Source of the DNA: Acinetobacter sp. ANC 4805
Lineage (GTDB): Bacteria > Pseudomonadota > Gammaproteobacteria > Pseudomonadales > Moraxellaceae
Assembly: GCF_022549495.1 (NCBI RefSeq)
Contig: NZ_JAKZGD010000001.1
Span: forward strand, 434,001 to 498,000
Reading direction: 5' to 3'
DNA: 64,000 nucleotides
Positions 18,019-26,517 of this stretch are shown here, piece by piece. The position numbers and the translations under genes were made by a program. The notes under the pieces are model-generated. The model made no database searches, was not told the origin of the DNA, and saw only the letters and a list, made by a program, of their open reading frames with translations. Position 1 is the first letter of the stretch. Every line of letters starts with the position of its first letter.

Positions 18019-18046
18019 AAAAGCTTTAAATAACATTAAAGCTTTT
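18019..18046 (-). terminator. Hairpin downstream of the membrane-anchored coiled-coil gene
   Basis: AAAAGCTTTA (18019-18028) and TAAAGCTTTT (18037-18046) form a perfect 10-bp stem with an 8-base loop, seven bases past the stop of the leftward gene at 18053. The T-run is inside the stem arm, so termination strength is uncertain. Confidence 0.45.
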
Positions 18047-18052
18047 ATGGTT

Positions 18053-18493
18053 CTAAGATTTATCCTGAGCAGCGATTTTTGCTTCCATTAATTTAATTTG
18101 GTCTTCTTTCAGTTTGAGTAATGTATCGATGTCGTTATGTTGCTGCTTAAGTTCATATCGTTGATCTTGAAGTTGTTGATGAATATCATCTAATTTCGCA
18201 ATTTCTTCTTTTGCTAAACTATCATTTGTTGGTAGAGGTGTTTTAACAATCGATTCTTCGACTAATTGTACTGGTGCAACAGCCTCACTTGTGGCAGTCG
18301 TTGCTTCAGAGGTAACTGCCTCTGTTTGTGATGTAATGGCTTTTTCGGTAACAGGTTGCATAGCTGTGGTTGTTGATTGCTGATCTTTTTGTGATAAAAA
18401 CCATTGGACAGCAATGAACAGAACCACAACAACACTAATTCCGCCAATTATCATCCATAATAATTTGGAATTTTCAGTTTGGTATGTGGACAT
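18053..18493 (-). CDS. Membrane-anchored coiled-coil protein of unknown function
   Basis: I do not recognise a family. With ATG at 18493 the protein has 146 residues; a TTG seven codons upstream is a poorer start. One membrane helix (KLLWMIIGGISVVVVLFIAV, about 10-30) is followed by a low-complexity Thr/Ser/Glu/Ala linker and a C-terminal coiled coil (about 100-140, IHQQLQDQRYELKQQHNDI). The topology suggests a cytoplasmic N-terminus with a periplasmic coiled coil. It follows the YheV zinc-ribbon gene by 13 bases and is probably cotranscribed with it and prlC. Confidence 0.65.
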   Translation of the reverse strand: MSTYQTENSKLLWMIIGGISVVVVLFIAVQWFLSQKDQQSTTTAMQPVTEKAITSQTEAVTSEATTATSEAVAPVQLVEESIVKTPLPTNDSLAKEEIAKLDDIHQQLQDQRYELKQQHNDIDTLLKLKEDQIKLMEAKIAAQDKS

Positions 18494-18506
18494 TATTTTT
18501 AACCTT

Positions 18507-18713
18507 CTAGTCAAAATGACGAGGTTTGAATTGTATCACCCCAATTTCATCTGGCTCAGCGGGTTGCTGCTCTTCCACATGGGTTGGGCGTTTTTCGCTA
18601 TAAGCACATTCGATACATTCAATCCATTCGTCATCCACAGTGATGATTTTAACAACACGATCTAACGCTCCACATTTGGGACATTTTGCACCCGCGATGA
18701 ATTGTCTTTTCAT
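18507..18713 (-). CDS. yheV: YheV-family zinc-ribbon protein (DUF2387)
   Basis: This is a 68-residue protein with two CxxC pairs, Cys11/Cys14 (CPKCG) and Cys33/Cys36 (CIEC), forming a rubredoxin-like zinc ribbon. The AYSEKRPTHVEEQ segment after the second pair is typical of the DUF2387/YheV family. The molecular role is unknown; the family is widespread in gammaproteobacteria and is often found beside prlC. Here it follows prlC by 38 bases on the same strand, so cotranscription is likely. The length is normal. Confidence 0.85.
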   Translation of the reverse strand: MKRQFIAGAKCPKCGALDRVVKIITVDDEWIECIECAYSEKRPTHVEEQQPAEPDEIGVIQFKPRHFD

Positions 18714-18751
18714 GTTAGTTAATTACACCCTGTGAATAATAATGACGTAGT

Positions 18752-20791
18752 TTAAGCGGTTTTGTGACTGTTCGTCCAACCTTGATGGCGTAATAATGCA
18801 TCTATTTTTGGTTCTCTTTTTCGGAAATTGCGAAACGCATCAAGCGCTGTATCTTTTCCGCCAACTGCTAGAATAAACTGTCTAAACTCTTTTCCTGTCT
18901 CGGTATTAAAAATTCCTTCGCTTTCGAAACGATCAAAAGCATCACTGGCTAAAACTTCTGCCCATTTGTACGAATAGTAACCTGCTGCATAACCACCCGC
19001 AAAAATATGACTAAAACTGTGTTGGAAACGATTATACGCAACGGTTGGCACAACGGTAAATTTGTTGCGAATATCATCTAAGGTCGCTTGGATCTGCTGA
19101 CTGTTCAATGCAGGAGTTTGACGGTGGATGGTTAAGTCAAACAAGGCAAATTCAATCTGACGCAAAGTTTGCATACCTGATTGGAAAAACCGTGCATTGA
19201 GCAAAGCTGATAATAATTCTTGCGGAAGGGTTTGCTTGGTTTCAGTATGCTCACTCAATACGTCTAAACTTTCATTGTCCCACGCCCAGAATTCCATGAA
19301 CTGACTTGGTAACTCGACTGCATCCCAAGCAACGCCATGTGTGCCTGCAACTGAGATATTATCCACCTCGGTAAGCATATGGTGTAAGCCATGACCAAAT
19401 TCATGGAATAAGGTGATCACTTCATCGTGGGTGAGTAATGCAGGTTGATCGCCAATCGGTGGAGTGAAGTTACAGACCATATAGCAAATTGGTTTTTGTA
19501 ACCCATTTGCAGTCTGTACACGCGAACGGAAACCGCTCATCCATGCACCACCACGTTTGCCATTCCGAGCATAAAGGTCAAAATAGAAGCCACCAACCAC
19601 TTGACCTTGATCTTCAATTTCAAAATAACGCACATCATTTTGCCAAACAGGTGCTTGGCGTTCGATGATCTGAATACCGTAGAGACGTTGCACAATTTGG
19701 AATAAACCATGTACCACTTTATGTGCAGGGAAATAGGGTTTAAGCGCTTCTTGTGAAAGATTGAATTGCTGTTGTTTTAACTTTTCTGAGTAATAAGTTG
19801 TATCCCACGGTTTTAATTCATCAATGCCATCGTGTTGTGCGATAGTTTTAAGTTCTGCAATTTCAGCCAGTGCAGGGGTGCGGGCATGTTCTGCGAGATC
19901 AACCAAGAATTGATTCACTGTCTCAACATCAGGTGCCATCTTGCTGGCAAGTGAATATTCAGCAAAATTGTTGAAGCCGAGTAATTGTGCCATTTCTTGA
20001 CGTAGGCTCAGAATTTCTTCCATTACGGGTGTATTATCAAACTCAGTTTTGTCTGATTGTTCTGATGCACGGGTAACGTAGGCTTTGTAAAGCTCTTCTC
20101 TTAATTCACGATCATCGGCATAGGTGAGAATAGCAAAATAAGCTGGGAAATCGAGTGTCGCAACGGCTTGTTCAAGTTCACGTTGTTGCCCGTATTGCTT
20201 TAATAATTCAACATTGCTTTGTGGTAAGCCTTTGAGTTGTGTTTCAGTTAATGGCTTGAAGTAAGCTTGGGTTGCATCTAAAACATGATTGGAGAAATCA
20301 GATGAAAGCTGAGATAAACGTGCTGAAATTTTCGCATAGCGTTGTTTTGCTTCACCTACAAGTGCAACACCTGAAAGTTTGAAATCACGCAAAGCGAGTT
20401 TAATCGCACTTTGTTGTGCTTCACTGAGGGTTTGAAAAACAGCAGCATCATGAAGCTGTTGGTAAGTTTGATACAAGGCTGTGTGTTGCCCCAGTTGTGT
20501 ATAATATTCGCTCAAACTCGGTAATAGTGATTGGTAAACTTCACGAGTTTCTGCATTATTCATGACGGCATTGAGGTGTGACAGAATTCCCCATACTTCG
20601 CTCATGTTATTTTCAAGTTGATCCACTTCGGTCAGTGTTGCAAGTTGTGCTTCAGCGTCGTGTGGAACTTCATTCAGTTGATTTAAGAATGTTTGACCAT
20701 TTTGGATACTTTGTTCAATTTGTTGTTTTAAGTCGGCAAGTTGAATTTGATCAAATTGAGGAACAGGAAGTGTTGCTTGTTGTAGTGTCAT
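18752..20791 (-). CDS. prlC: Oligopeptidase A (M3 metallopeptidase)
   Basis: The enzyme is a cytosolic zinc endopeptidase that degrades oligopeptides, including cleaved signal peptides. The protein is 679 residues, the usual length. The active-site motif HEFGH lies in EVITLFHEFGHGLHHMLTE, and the third zinc ligand should be the glutamate in the following helix. The C-terminal LAVGGKDTALDAFRNFRKREP matches the M3A family. The N-terminal 400 residues are the helical lid. It is transcribed leftwards ahead of yheV. The 151-base gap to rnr upstream separates them. Confidence 0.94.
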   Translation of the reverse strand: MTLQQATLPVPQFDQIQLADLKQQIEQSIQNGQTFLNQLNEVPHDAEAQLATLTEVDQLENNMSEVWGILSHLNAVMNNAETREVYQSLLPSLSEYYTQLGQHTALYQTYQQLHDAAVFQTLSEAQQSAIKLALRDFKLSGVALVGEAKQRYAKISARLSQLSSDFSNHVLDATQAYFKPLTETQLKGLPQSNVELLKQYGQQRELEQAVATLDFPAYFAILTYADDRELREELYKAYVTRASEQSDKTEFDNTPVMEEILSLRQEMAQLLGFNNFAEYSLASKMAPDVETVNQFLVDLAEHARTPALAEIAELKTIAQHDGIDELKPWDTTYYSEKLKQQQFNLSQEALKPYFPAHKVVHGLFQIVQRLYGIQIIERQAPVWQNDVRYFEIEDQGQVVGGFYFDLYARNGKRGGAWMSGFRSRVQTANGLQKPICYMVCNFTPPIGDQPALLTHDEVITLFHEFGHGLHHMLTEVDNISVAGTHGVAWDAVELPSQFMEFWAWDNESLDVLSEHTETKQTLPQELLSALLNARFFQSGMQTLRQIEFALFDLTIHRQTPALNSQQIQATLDDIRNKFTVVPTVAYNRFQHSFSHIFAGGYAAGYYSYKWAEVLASDAFDRFESEGIFNTETGKEFRQFILAVGGKDTALDAFRNFRKREPKIDALLRHQGWTNSHKTA

Positions 20792-20908
20792 TGTATTTTT
20801 GCCATATCATCTTTAAACATAGTTATAGATGTAGGGCTTATAGGGGTGGAAATCAAGGTTGATTTGGTTGTTTGTATAATTTTCTAATGATAAAACTGTG
20901 AAAATTAG

Positions 20909-20932
20909 GGCAAGCTCAGCACTGAACTTGCC
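20909..20932 (-). terminator. Probable terminator of rnr
   Basis: GGCAAG and CTTGCC form the outer stem; CTCAG and CTGAA extend it inward with one mismatch. Read on the minus strand the hairpin is followed by CCCTAATTTTC, a weak T-rich tract. It lies just past the rnr stop. Confidence 0.55.
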
Positions 20933-20942
20933 TTTGAGTCAA

Positions 20943-23378
20943 TTACTCACTTTTAGCTTTCGCATTTGCCTTTTTCTTTTTTACTTTTTTCTTTGCCTTT
21001 TCTTTGGTTTCAGGCTTAGCAGATGCTTTCTTACTTGGCTTCTTCGTATAAGTGCTCGGTTTATTCTTGTCCTTCTTCTTCCGAACAGGCTTTTCACCAT
21101 CTTCACTTAATTTTGCCTTGACTGGTGCTTTGCTAAACACCTCTTCGGTTGTTTGATCTTTAGTTGAGGAAGCACGCGGTGCTTTTTGACGGATCACACG
21201 ACCGAGATGGGTCAACTGCTGAATGAGCTTAAAGTCAATTTTACGTTCTTCAAGATTGACACCAGCGACCTGAATTTTCACTTCATCGCCCAAGCTAAAT
21301 GCTTGTCCACGATTCTGTCCAACTAAGCTCTGACTTGCTTGATCATATACAAAATAGTCTTCGCCCAATTGGCTGACATGGATCATGCCATCAACATATA
21401 AGTCTTTCAGCGTGACAAATAGACCAAATTCAGTGACAGCACTAATGATGCCAACAAACTCATCACCTAAATGCTGTTGCATATAGTGGCATTTCAACCA
21501 AGTTGTGACACTGCGAGAGGCTTCATCTGCACGACGTTCAGTTTGAGAGAAATGTTCACCTGCATCATCCAAAGCTGCACCCGAAAGTGGATAAACCTTC
21601 TTGTCTAAATAGGCTTTAATCGCACGATGCAACAATAGGTCAGGGTAGCGACGAATTGGCGAAGTAAAATGAGTATAAGCTTCATACGCTAAGCCGTAGT
21701 GTCCTGAATTTTTCGCGCCATAATAGGCTTGCATCATCGAACGTAATAACACTGCATGAATACTCGGTGCATCCAAACGATCTTTGGTCGCTTCAATAAC
21801 ACGTTGATAATCAGCTTGTGTTGGCTGTTCAGGGAATGGCAAACCGAGCAATTTCACAAAATCACGTACCTTCTGAATACGTGAAAACTCTGGTGCTTCA
21901 TGTACACGATAAAGCATCGGAATATCATGTTCTAAAGCGTATTCTGCTGCTGCGACATTGGCGAGCAACATGCATTCTTCAATGAGTTTATGCGCGTCAT
22001 TACGAGTACGTGGCAGAATTTCTTTAATACCGCCCAACTCATCAAAGGTCATGTAGGTCTCAATGGTTTCAAACTCCATTGCATGACGTTCAGCGCGTAA
22101 ACCTTTGAGTGTTTGATAAAGTTGGAACAAGGTATTCAGTGATTTGTGAATGCTTTTATCTGAAGGAATCGCATCGGTTGCACCTTCAAAATATTGTCCG
22201 ACTTGGGTATAAGTCAGGCGTGCTTTGGAATGCATAACAGATGGGTAGAATTCGTAACTCGTCACTTTACCTGCACGTGACAGCTTTAAATCACAAACCA
22301 TACATAGACGGTCAACATGTGGATTTAAAGAACACAAACCATTTGATAATGCTTCAGGTAGCATCGGTAAAACAAAGTGTGGGAAATAAACGGATGTACC
22401 ACGTTCTTCAGCTTCTTCATTTAATGGAGCGTCTAAACGGACATAATGACTGACATCTGCAATCGCAACTACAACGCGATAGCCACCACCCGCACGTTTT
22501 TCAGCATAAACAGCATCATCAAAGTCACGTGCATCTTCGCCGTCAATCGTCACTAATGGCAGATCACGTAAATCAACACGCCCTTTCAGATCTTTTTCTG
22601 AAGGTTCTTTGAAACTTTCAGCTTCTTTGATGACGGCTTCAGGAAACTCGTAAGGTAAACCAAACTCAAGAATGGTTTGCGGAATAATAATTTCAGTATC
22701 CGCTTTATCTGCCATAGATTGAACAATATGACCTGTTGCGAGTTCTTCACGGGTTGGATAGTCATCAATTGCAACACGGAGCATATCGCCAACTTTGGCA
22801 TTGGCATGTTCAATCAGTTCTTTTTCTAGGGTAATTGGTTGGTGTTGGTTTGGGCTACTTGGTTGAATAAAGTATTCACCCTCATGCTCAGACACTTTAC
22901 CAATAATCTGTTTGACGCGATGCTGTACGACCTCGGTGATAAAGCCCCAAGCTTTACCTTTACGGTCAACAGAGGTTTGACGAACCTTAACGCGATCGCC
23001 GTTAAAAACTAAACGTAATTCTCTTTCAGGTAAAAGCAAATCATCTTGACCTGCGATATTGGCAGTGCCTAGACCTTTACTATTGATATAGACCGTTGCT
23101 TCATGGCTCGGTAAGTCTGTTGCAGGCTGATATTTAAAACCATCCTTCATGAGTTGACCATCACGAACCATTGCACTTAAGCGATGACTTAAGGCATCAA
23201 TACTTTTTTGGTCAGGAATATTAAAGTGATCCACAAGTTCTGCATGGGATTTTGCAGTTTTTAATTGTTCTAGAGTACTTAAAATAAGAGTTCGGCTAGG
23301 AATAGGGTTATCGTAACGTTCAGCTTCTGCTTTTGCTTCGGGATCAGCCCATTTTTTAATCATATCGTTTCGGTTCAC
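20943..23378 (-). CDS. rnr: Ribonuclease R
   Basis: RNase R is a processive 3'-5' exoribonuclease that degrades structured RNA and takes part in rRNA quality control and trans-translation. The 811-residue protein has, in order, an N-terminal helix-turn-helix part, two cold-shock domains, the RNB catalytic domain with the aspartate cluster in TIDGEDARDFDDAVYAE, and an S1 domain (FVGIISAVTEFGLFVTLKD). It ends in a very lysine-rich tail. The tail (last 70 residues) is low-complexity. The long ORFs on the opposite strand within this gene are shadows. Confidence 0.95.
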   Translation of the reverse strand: MNRNDMIKKWADPEAKAEAERYDNPIPSRTLILSTLEQLKTAKSHAELVDHFNIPDQKSIDALSHRLSAMVRDGQLMKDGFKYQPATDLPSHEATVYINSKGLGTANIAGQDDLLLPERELRLVFNGDRVKVRQTSVDRKGKAWGFITEVVQHRVKQIIGKVSEHEGEYFIQPSSPNQHQPITLEKELIEHANAKVGDMLRVAIDDYPTREELATGHIVQSMADKADTEIIIPQTILEFGLPYEFPEAVIKEAESFKEPSEKDLKGRVDLRDLPLVTIDGEDARDFDDAVYAEKRAGGGYRVVVAIADVSHYVRLDAPLNEEAEERGTSVYFPHFVLPMLPEALSNGLCSLNPHVDRLCMVCDLKLSRAGKVTSYEFYPSVMHSKARLTYTQVGQYFEGATDAIPSDKSIHKSLNTLFQLYQTLKGLRAERHAMEFETIETYMTFDELGGIKEILPRTRNDAHKLIEECMLLANVAAAEYALEHDIPMLYRVHEAPEFSRIQKVRDFVKLLGLPFPEQPTQADYQRVIEATKDRLDAPSIHAVLLRSMMQAYYGAKNSGHYGLAYEAYTHFTSPIRRYPDLLLHRAIKAYLDKKVYPLSGAALDDAGEHFSQTERRADEASRSVTTWLKCHYMQQHLGDEFVGIISAVTEFGLFVTLKDLYVDGMIHVSQLGEDYFVYDQASQSLVGQNRGQAFSLGDEVKIQVAGVNLEERKIDFKLIQQLTHLGRVIRQKAPRASSTKDQTTEEVFSKAPVKAKLSEDGEKPVRKKKDKNKPSTYTKKPSKKASAKPETKEKAKKKVKKKKANAKAKSE

Positions 23379-23581
23379 ATCTGGCAGATTGGTTTAGCAT
23401 AAGCCATTCAACCTAGGACTGCACGTCAAAGATTGCAAGATTCTGCTTATGCGAATGATCTTAATAAAAGAAGATGGTGCTATTTTAACAAGCGTTGAAG
23501 TAAAAAAATGCCCAAAAACACCAAAATCGTTCAAAAAGTATTTGATTAGAATAAAAAAACATAAAAATTCACAATGATGAC

Positions 23582-23610
23582 TTGTGTAAACCAGTTTTAG
23601 TTTGTATTAT
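23582..23610 (+). promoter_or_regulatory. Promoter of the tRNA-Ser/tRNA-Arg cluster
   Basis: TTGTGT (23582-23587) and TATTAT (23605-23610) are spaced by exactly 17 bases and are followed by the GC-rich TGCGCTCG, a discriminator of the type linked to stringent control of stable RNA. The tRNA-Ser begins 15 bases after the -10. The -35 is weak (three of six). Confidence 0.6.
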
Positions 23611-23624
23611 TGCGCTCGTGTTAC

Positions 23625-23714
23625 GGTGAGATGGGTGAGTGGCTGAAACCACATCCCTGCTAAGGATGCGTACGGGTAACTGTACCGAGGGTTCGAATCC
23701 CTCTCTCACCGCCA
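23625..23714 (+). tRNA. tRNA-Ser (GCT)
   Basis: The gene is 90 bases including an encoded CCA. The acceptor stem GGTGAGA pairs with TCTCACC. The anticodon arm CATCC-CTGCTAA-GGATG displays GCT, reading AGC and AGU codons. The long variable arm (TACGGGTAACTGTACC region) is the class II feature of serine tRNAs, and the GGTTCGAATCC T-loop is intact. Confidence 0.96.
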
Positions 23715-23726
23715 TTTTTACTTAAT

Positions 23727-23803
23727 GCGCTCATAGCTCAGCTGGATAGAGCACTTGGCTACGAACTAAGGGGTCGGGAGTTCGAATCTCTCTGAGCGCA
23801 CCA
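23727..23803 (+). tRNA. tRNA-Arg (ACG), copy 1
   Basis: The gene is 77 bases with encoded CCA. The acceptor GCGCTCA pairs with TGAGCGC. The anticodon arm CTTGG-CTACGAA-CTAAG shows ACG, whose A34 is normally edited to inosine by TadA so that CGU, CGC and CGA are read. It is 12 bases downstream of tRNA-Ser and shares its transcript. Confidence 0.96.
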
Positions 23804-23850
23804 AGTAGATATTGTAAAGTAACACTTGCCTCAATTGGCACATAAGTAAT

Positions 23851-23927
23851 GCGCTCATAGCTCAGCTGGATAGAGCACTTGGCTACGAACTAAGGGGTCG
23901 GGAGTTCGAATCTCTCTGAGCGCACCA
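23851..23927 (+). tRNA. tRNA-Arg (ACG), copy 2
   Basis: The 77 bases are identical to the first copy, including CCA. The 47-base spacer between the two copies has no promoter or terminator that I can see, so it is probably the last gene of the Ser-Arg-Arg transcript, which ends at the terminator 12 bases downstream. Confidence 0.96.
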
Positions 23928-23939
23928 ACTTAATAAAAT

Positions 23940-23963
23940 AAACCGCTTAATTGCGGTTTTTTT
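23940..23963 (+). terminator. Terminator of the Ser-Arg-Arg tRNA operon
   Basis: AACCGC (23941-23946) and GCGGTT (23953-23958) pair around TTAATT, flanked by A and followed by a run of Ts to 23963. The copy after the third tRNA-Arg is nearly the same. Confidence 0.88.
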
Positions 23964-24147
23964 GTGTCTGTAAGTTGGAGTAGTTAAACTATAAAATATC
24001 TATTTGATGTTCAAATTAAGGCTCTTCATTTGTTTTATTAATAATAAAATCAGTTGTTTATGTTGTTTTTAAATATAATAGCTATTGTGCTGTAAATTCA
24101 TAACGATCAATCTATCACCATTTGATTTCTATTTTATTAAAAAACAC

Positions 24148-24175
24148 TTATCAATAGGGAAAAAATGCGTATAAT
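24148..24175 (+). promoter_or_regulatory. Promoter of the third tRNA-Arg
   Basis: TTATCA (24148-24153, four of six to consensus) and a perfect TATAAT (24170-24175) are 16 bases apart and are followed by GCCCTCC, a GC-rich discriminator. The tRNA starts 17 bases after the -10, so this copy is an independent unit. Confidence 0.72.
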
Positions 24176-24191
24176 GCCCTCCATCAAATAT

Positions 24192-24268
24192 GCGCTCATA
24201 GCTCAGCTGGATAGAGCACTTGGCTACGAACTAAGGGGTCGGGAGTTCGAATCTCTCTGAGCGCACCA
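24192..24268 (+). tRNA. tRNA-Arg (ACG), copy 3
   Basis: The sequence is identical over all 77 bases to the two copies upstream. It differs from them in having its own promoter and terminator, so it can be expressed separately. The 264 bases between copies 2 and 3 are AT-rich and hold no gene that I can support. Confidence 0.96.
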
Positions 24269-24298
24269 ATTTGAATTTATCGAAAGATAAAATGAAAG

Positions 24299-24322
24299 AA
24301 ACCGCTTAAATGCGGTTTTTTT
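24299..24322 (+). terminator. Terminator of the third tRNA-Arg
   Basis: AACCGC (24300-24305) pairs with GCGGTT (24312-24317) around TTAAAT, ending in seven Ts. Its arms match those of the terminator after copy 2, suggesting that the tRNA and terminator were duplicated together. Confidence 0.88.
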
Positions 24323-24327
24323 GTGCC

Positions 24328-25626
24328 TTATATTTTGGTTTTAATTTTTTGTACAAATACAGTATTGCCACCAACAGCAGGCAGTACATCATGATAGGGC
24401 AGGCTTCGCATCGCTCTTAATAAAAAAGGTGCTTTTTCATCAATTTTTATTGAGCTAGTGATTTTAAATAAAGTACTTTGATTAAGTTCTGTGGCAATCA
24501 TTTTTCCTTTAATAAATCGCAAATCACCACCATTGGCATAAAAGTTATTCTCAATGGTATTTGGATAGTTGAAATGCAGCTTAAATGCAAAAGGGATATT
24601 AATCACACCTAAGCCAACATTCACTTGAATATTCGCATCTTGACCCTGATTTTGGATTGGAGAGGTGATGATTTTCTTGACTTGTCTTGGAAATAATTCT
24701 TGGTAGGCTAAAGGACTCAACCATTTATGTAATAGTTGTGGTGGCTGTTGATAAAATTGATAGGTTGTCGTGAAGCGCATGGTTTCCCGCCCATGTGTAT
24801 ACAAAATGCTGGTTGGAACATGTAGATAGCTGACAGGTTGTTGAGCGTTTTGACTCAGTTGTGCAATTTTAGTGAGTTGAGTTTCATTTAATTGTGGACT
24901 TGGAATTTGTCCTGAATTTAGTGCAACAATATTTGGTTTAATAAAGCGTGTTCGAAGTGATTCTAGGATAAAGGCATTGGTTGAACTTGGAATACCTAAT
25001 TTGGCTTCAGGAATTGCATTTAGAATCTTCTTAAAAATAAATCCTTTAGGTTGGTTTAAATCGCCCCATTGGGTGAGCGTAATTAAGGTTCGATGATCAT
25101 CTAAGGCGAACCATTCAAACTTTCCTACACCGTATGGAATAGGAGAATCAATCACTAAACTGGCAATACTATTCGATTTAATCTGATGTTGTAGAGTGAC
25201 ATCTTCATTAAAGTTGAGAACTGGGATGGGCGTTGGGATTGAGACCTGATATTTCATTTTTATAATATTGCCTGATTGTTCCAGTGTCTTTGCAGATTTG
25301 AGTGTTGGAAACAAGCCGACATATTGATTAAAGTCGGTTAATGTCTTGGCAACTTGTTGTACATTGGCAGGTACGATGAGTGCAGCAGATGTAAAGTTTA
25401 CACTCGGTTGTGAGTTGCTTTTGAGGGTAGGCACATTGGTCTTGGTATTGGGATGTGGGTAAATAAAAATATTATTCTGCGTATAACTTGCCAATAGTTG
25501 TGGATTATTTTGAAAAGGTTGTAAAGCACTTGGTATATTGTCATTCCATGTGATGATTTGTGCAAAACAACTTTGTGTTATGCTGAAAAAAATGGCTGTA
25601 CATATAAATCCATTCAAATAAAACAT
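24328..25626 (-). CDS. Exported protein with two START/SRPBCC-like domains
   Basis: The start is ATG at 25626, five bases after AAGGA; an adjacent GTG is too close to that site. The 432-residue protein has a signal peptide (NGFICTAIFFSITQSCFA) and then two regions that read like START-type lipid-binding folds. Residues about 75-225 contain VPANVQQVAKTLTDFNQYVG, and about 280-430 contain YQFYQQPPQLLHKWLSP. Such domains bind hydrophobic ligands in a deep pocket. The duplication and periplasmic location suggest lipid or quinone handling, but this is inference and no specific ligand can be named. It is monocistronic. Confidence 0.65.
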   Translation of the reverse strand: MFYLNGFICTAIFFSITQSCFAQIITWNDNIPSALQPFQNNPQLLASYTQNNIFIYPHPNTKTNVPTLKSNSQPSVNFTSAALIVPANVQQVAKTLTDFNQYVGLFPTLKSAKTLEQSGNIIKMKYQVSIPTPIPVLNFNEDVTLQHQIKSNSIASLVIDSPIPYGVGKFEWFALDDHRTLITLTQWGDLNQPKGFIFKKILNAIPEAKLGIPSSTNAFILESLRTRFIKPNIVALNSGQIPSPQLNETQLTKIAQLSQNAQQPVSYLHVPTSILYTHGRETMRFTTTYQFYQQPPQLLHKWLSPLAYQELFPRQVKKIITSPIQNQGQDANIQVNVGLGVINIPFAFKLHFNYPNTIENNFYANGGDLRFIKGKMIATELNQSTLFKITSSIKIDEKAPFLLRAMRSLPYHDVLPAVGGNTVFVQKIKTKI

Positions 25627-25986
25627 CACATTCCTTTGATTTTTCTTAGTGATATAGTCAGTGGCGTCTATCAGTAACTGATAGAGCCTTGCTATTAATA
25701 AAAGTTTTTGTGTTTAAAAAACAGTCGTATTGTGTAAAACTTTCTTGAGCATCGAAACCTTAGACAAAGCGTTATCTATGCACGTAAATACTTATGGCGG
25801 TTAATGCTGATCAGTTAAGCGTAATTTCATTATTACTGAATTAGAAATTCCCTCTTTTTGTTAAAAAGCAACTTAGAGCAGCGCTACGCCGTATTTGAAT
25901 TTTGTATAAAATCGCTATAAATCTGATTTACGCTCAAGTCATTTATGTTCTAATAGATCAGTTTTTTCAAATCTTAGAAATCTAAA
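25627..25986. other. Intergenic region with divergent promoters expected
   Basis: The 360 bases separate two divergent genes. A perfect small hairpin, CTATCAG-TAA-CTGATAG, lies at 25668-25684, about 42 bases before the leftward gene. No ORF with a ribosome binding site is seen. I cannot assign definite -10/-35 pairs. Confidence 0.4.
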
Positions 25987-26484
25987 ATGTCTGAACAACG
26001 TCCAACTGTATCTGTGCGCTATTATCTTAATTTAGAAGAATCACAAGATGGTTTTGCTCTTGTCACTTTTGGTAAAAAGACTTTTAGTCGTTTTCTAACG
26101 CCTGTTATTAGTATTGCGATTATTGGTTGGGGAATCTATTTGGGTTTCTCAGGCGTAGGGCGTTATTACGTTGCATTGGGTGCTTTTTTTCTGATTATGC
26201 AGGGATTGATGCGCTATTGGTTGTTACCGATGTTGTTTAAACGTCAATTTGTTCGCTATCAATTTGGAAAAAGTGAGCAAGGTCTTGATCTATATCAGGA
26301 TCATTTTGAACTCTATGCAACAGGCAAAAAACAAACAGCGCAGTATGCCGAGGTACAATCTTTTGCAATAGGTAAACTGACTTATATGTTAGAGCTGAAA
26401 AACCATACGGTCATTATTGTTCCAAAGCGTGCATTCACTGATCCAGCAGATCAAACCAAATTTGAAAACAGTTTTAAAAAATAA
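25987..26484 (+). CDS. YcxB-like membrane protein
   Basis: The 165-residue protein has two membrane helices in the first half (VISIAIIGWGIYLGFSG and YYVALGAFFLIMQGLMRYW). A C-terminal domain follows, ending in YAEVQSFAIGKLTYMLELKN and IVPKRAFTDPADQTKFENSF. That layout and the final PKRAF segment fit the YcxB-like family (PF14317), whose function is unknown. The next gene follows after 33 bases and may be cotranscribed. AATCTTAGAAATCTAAA precedes the ATG, with no strong ribosome binding site. Confidence 0.72.
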   Translation: MSEQRPTVSVRYYLNLEESQDGFALVTFGKKTFSRFLTPVISIAIIGWGIYLGFSGVGRYYVALGAFFLIMQGLMRYWLLPMLFKRQFVRYQFGKSEQGLDLYQDHFELYATGKKQTAQYAEVQSFAIGKLTYMLELKNHTVIIVPKRAFTDPADQTKFENSFKK

Positions 26485-26517
26485 CTTCATTCGCGATTTA
26501 AGGAACAAGGAGCTTTT

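Noticed and set aside
20943-23378. Opposite-strand ORFs inside rnr
   Set aside because: They are shadows of a highly biased coding region, with no ribosome binding sites and no recognisable products.
23727-24268. Repeated 77-base units that might suggest a CRISPR or mobile repeat
   Set aside because: They are intact tRNA-Arg genes with CCA ends, not repeats with spacers.
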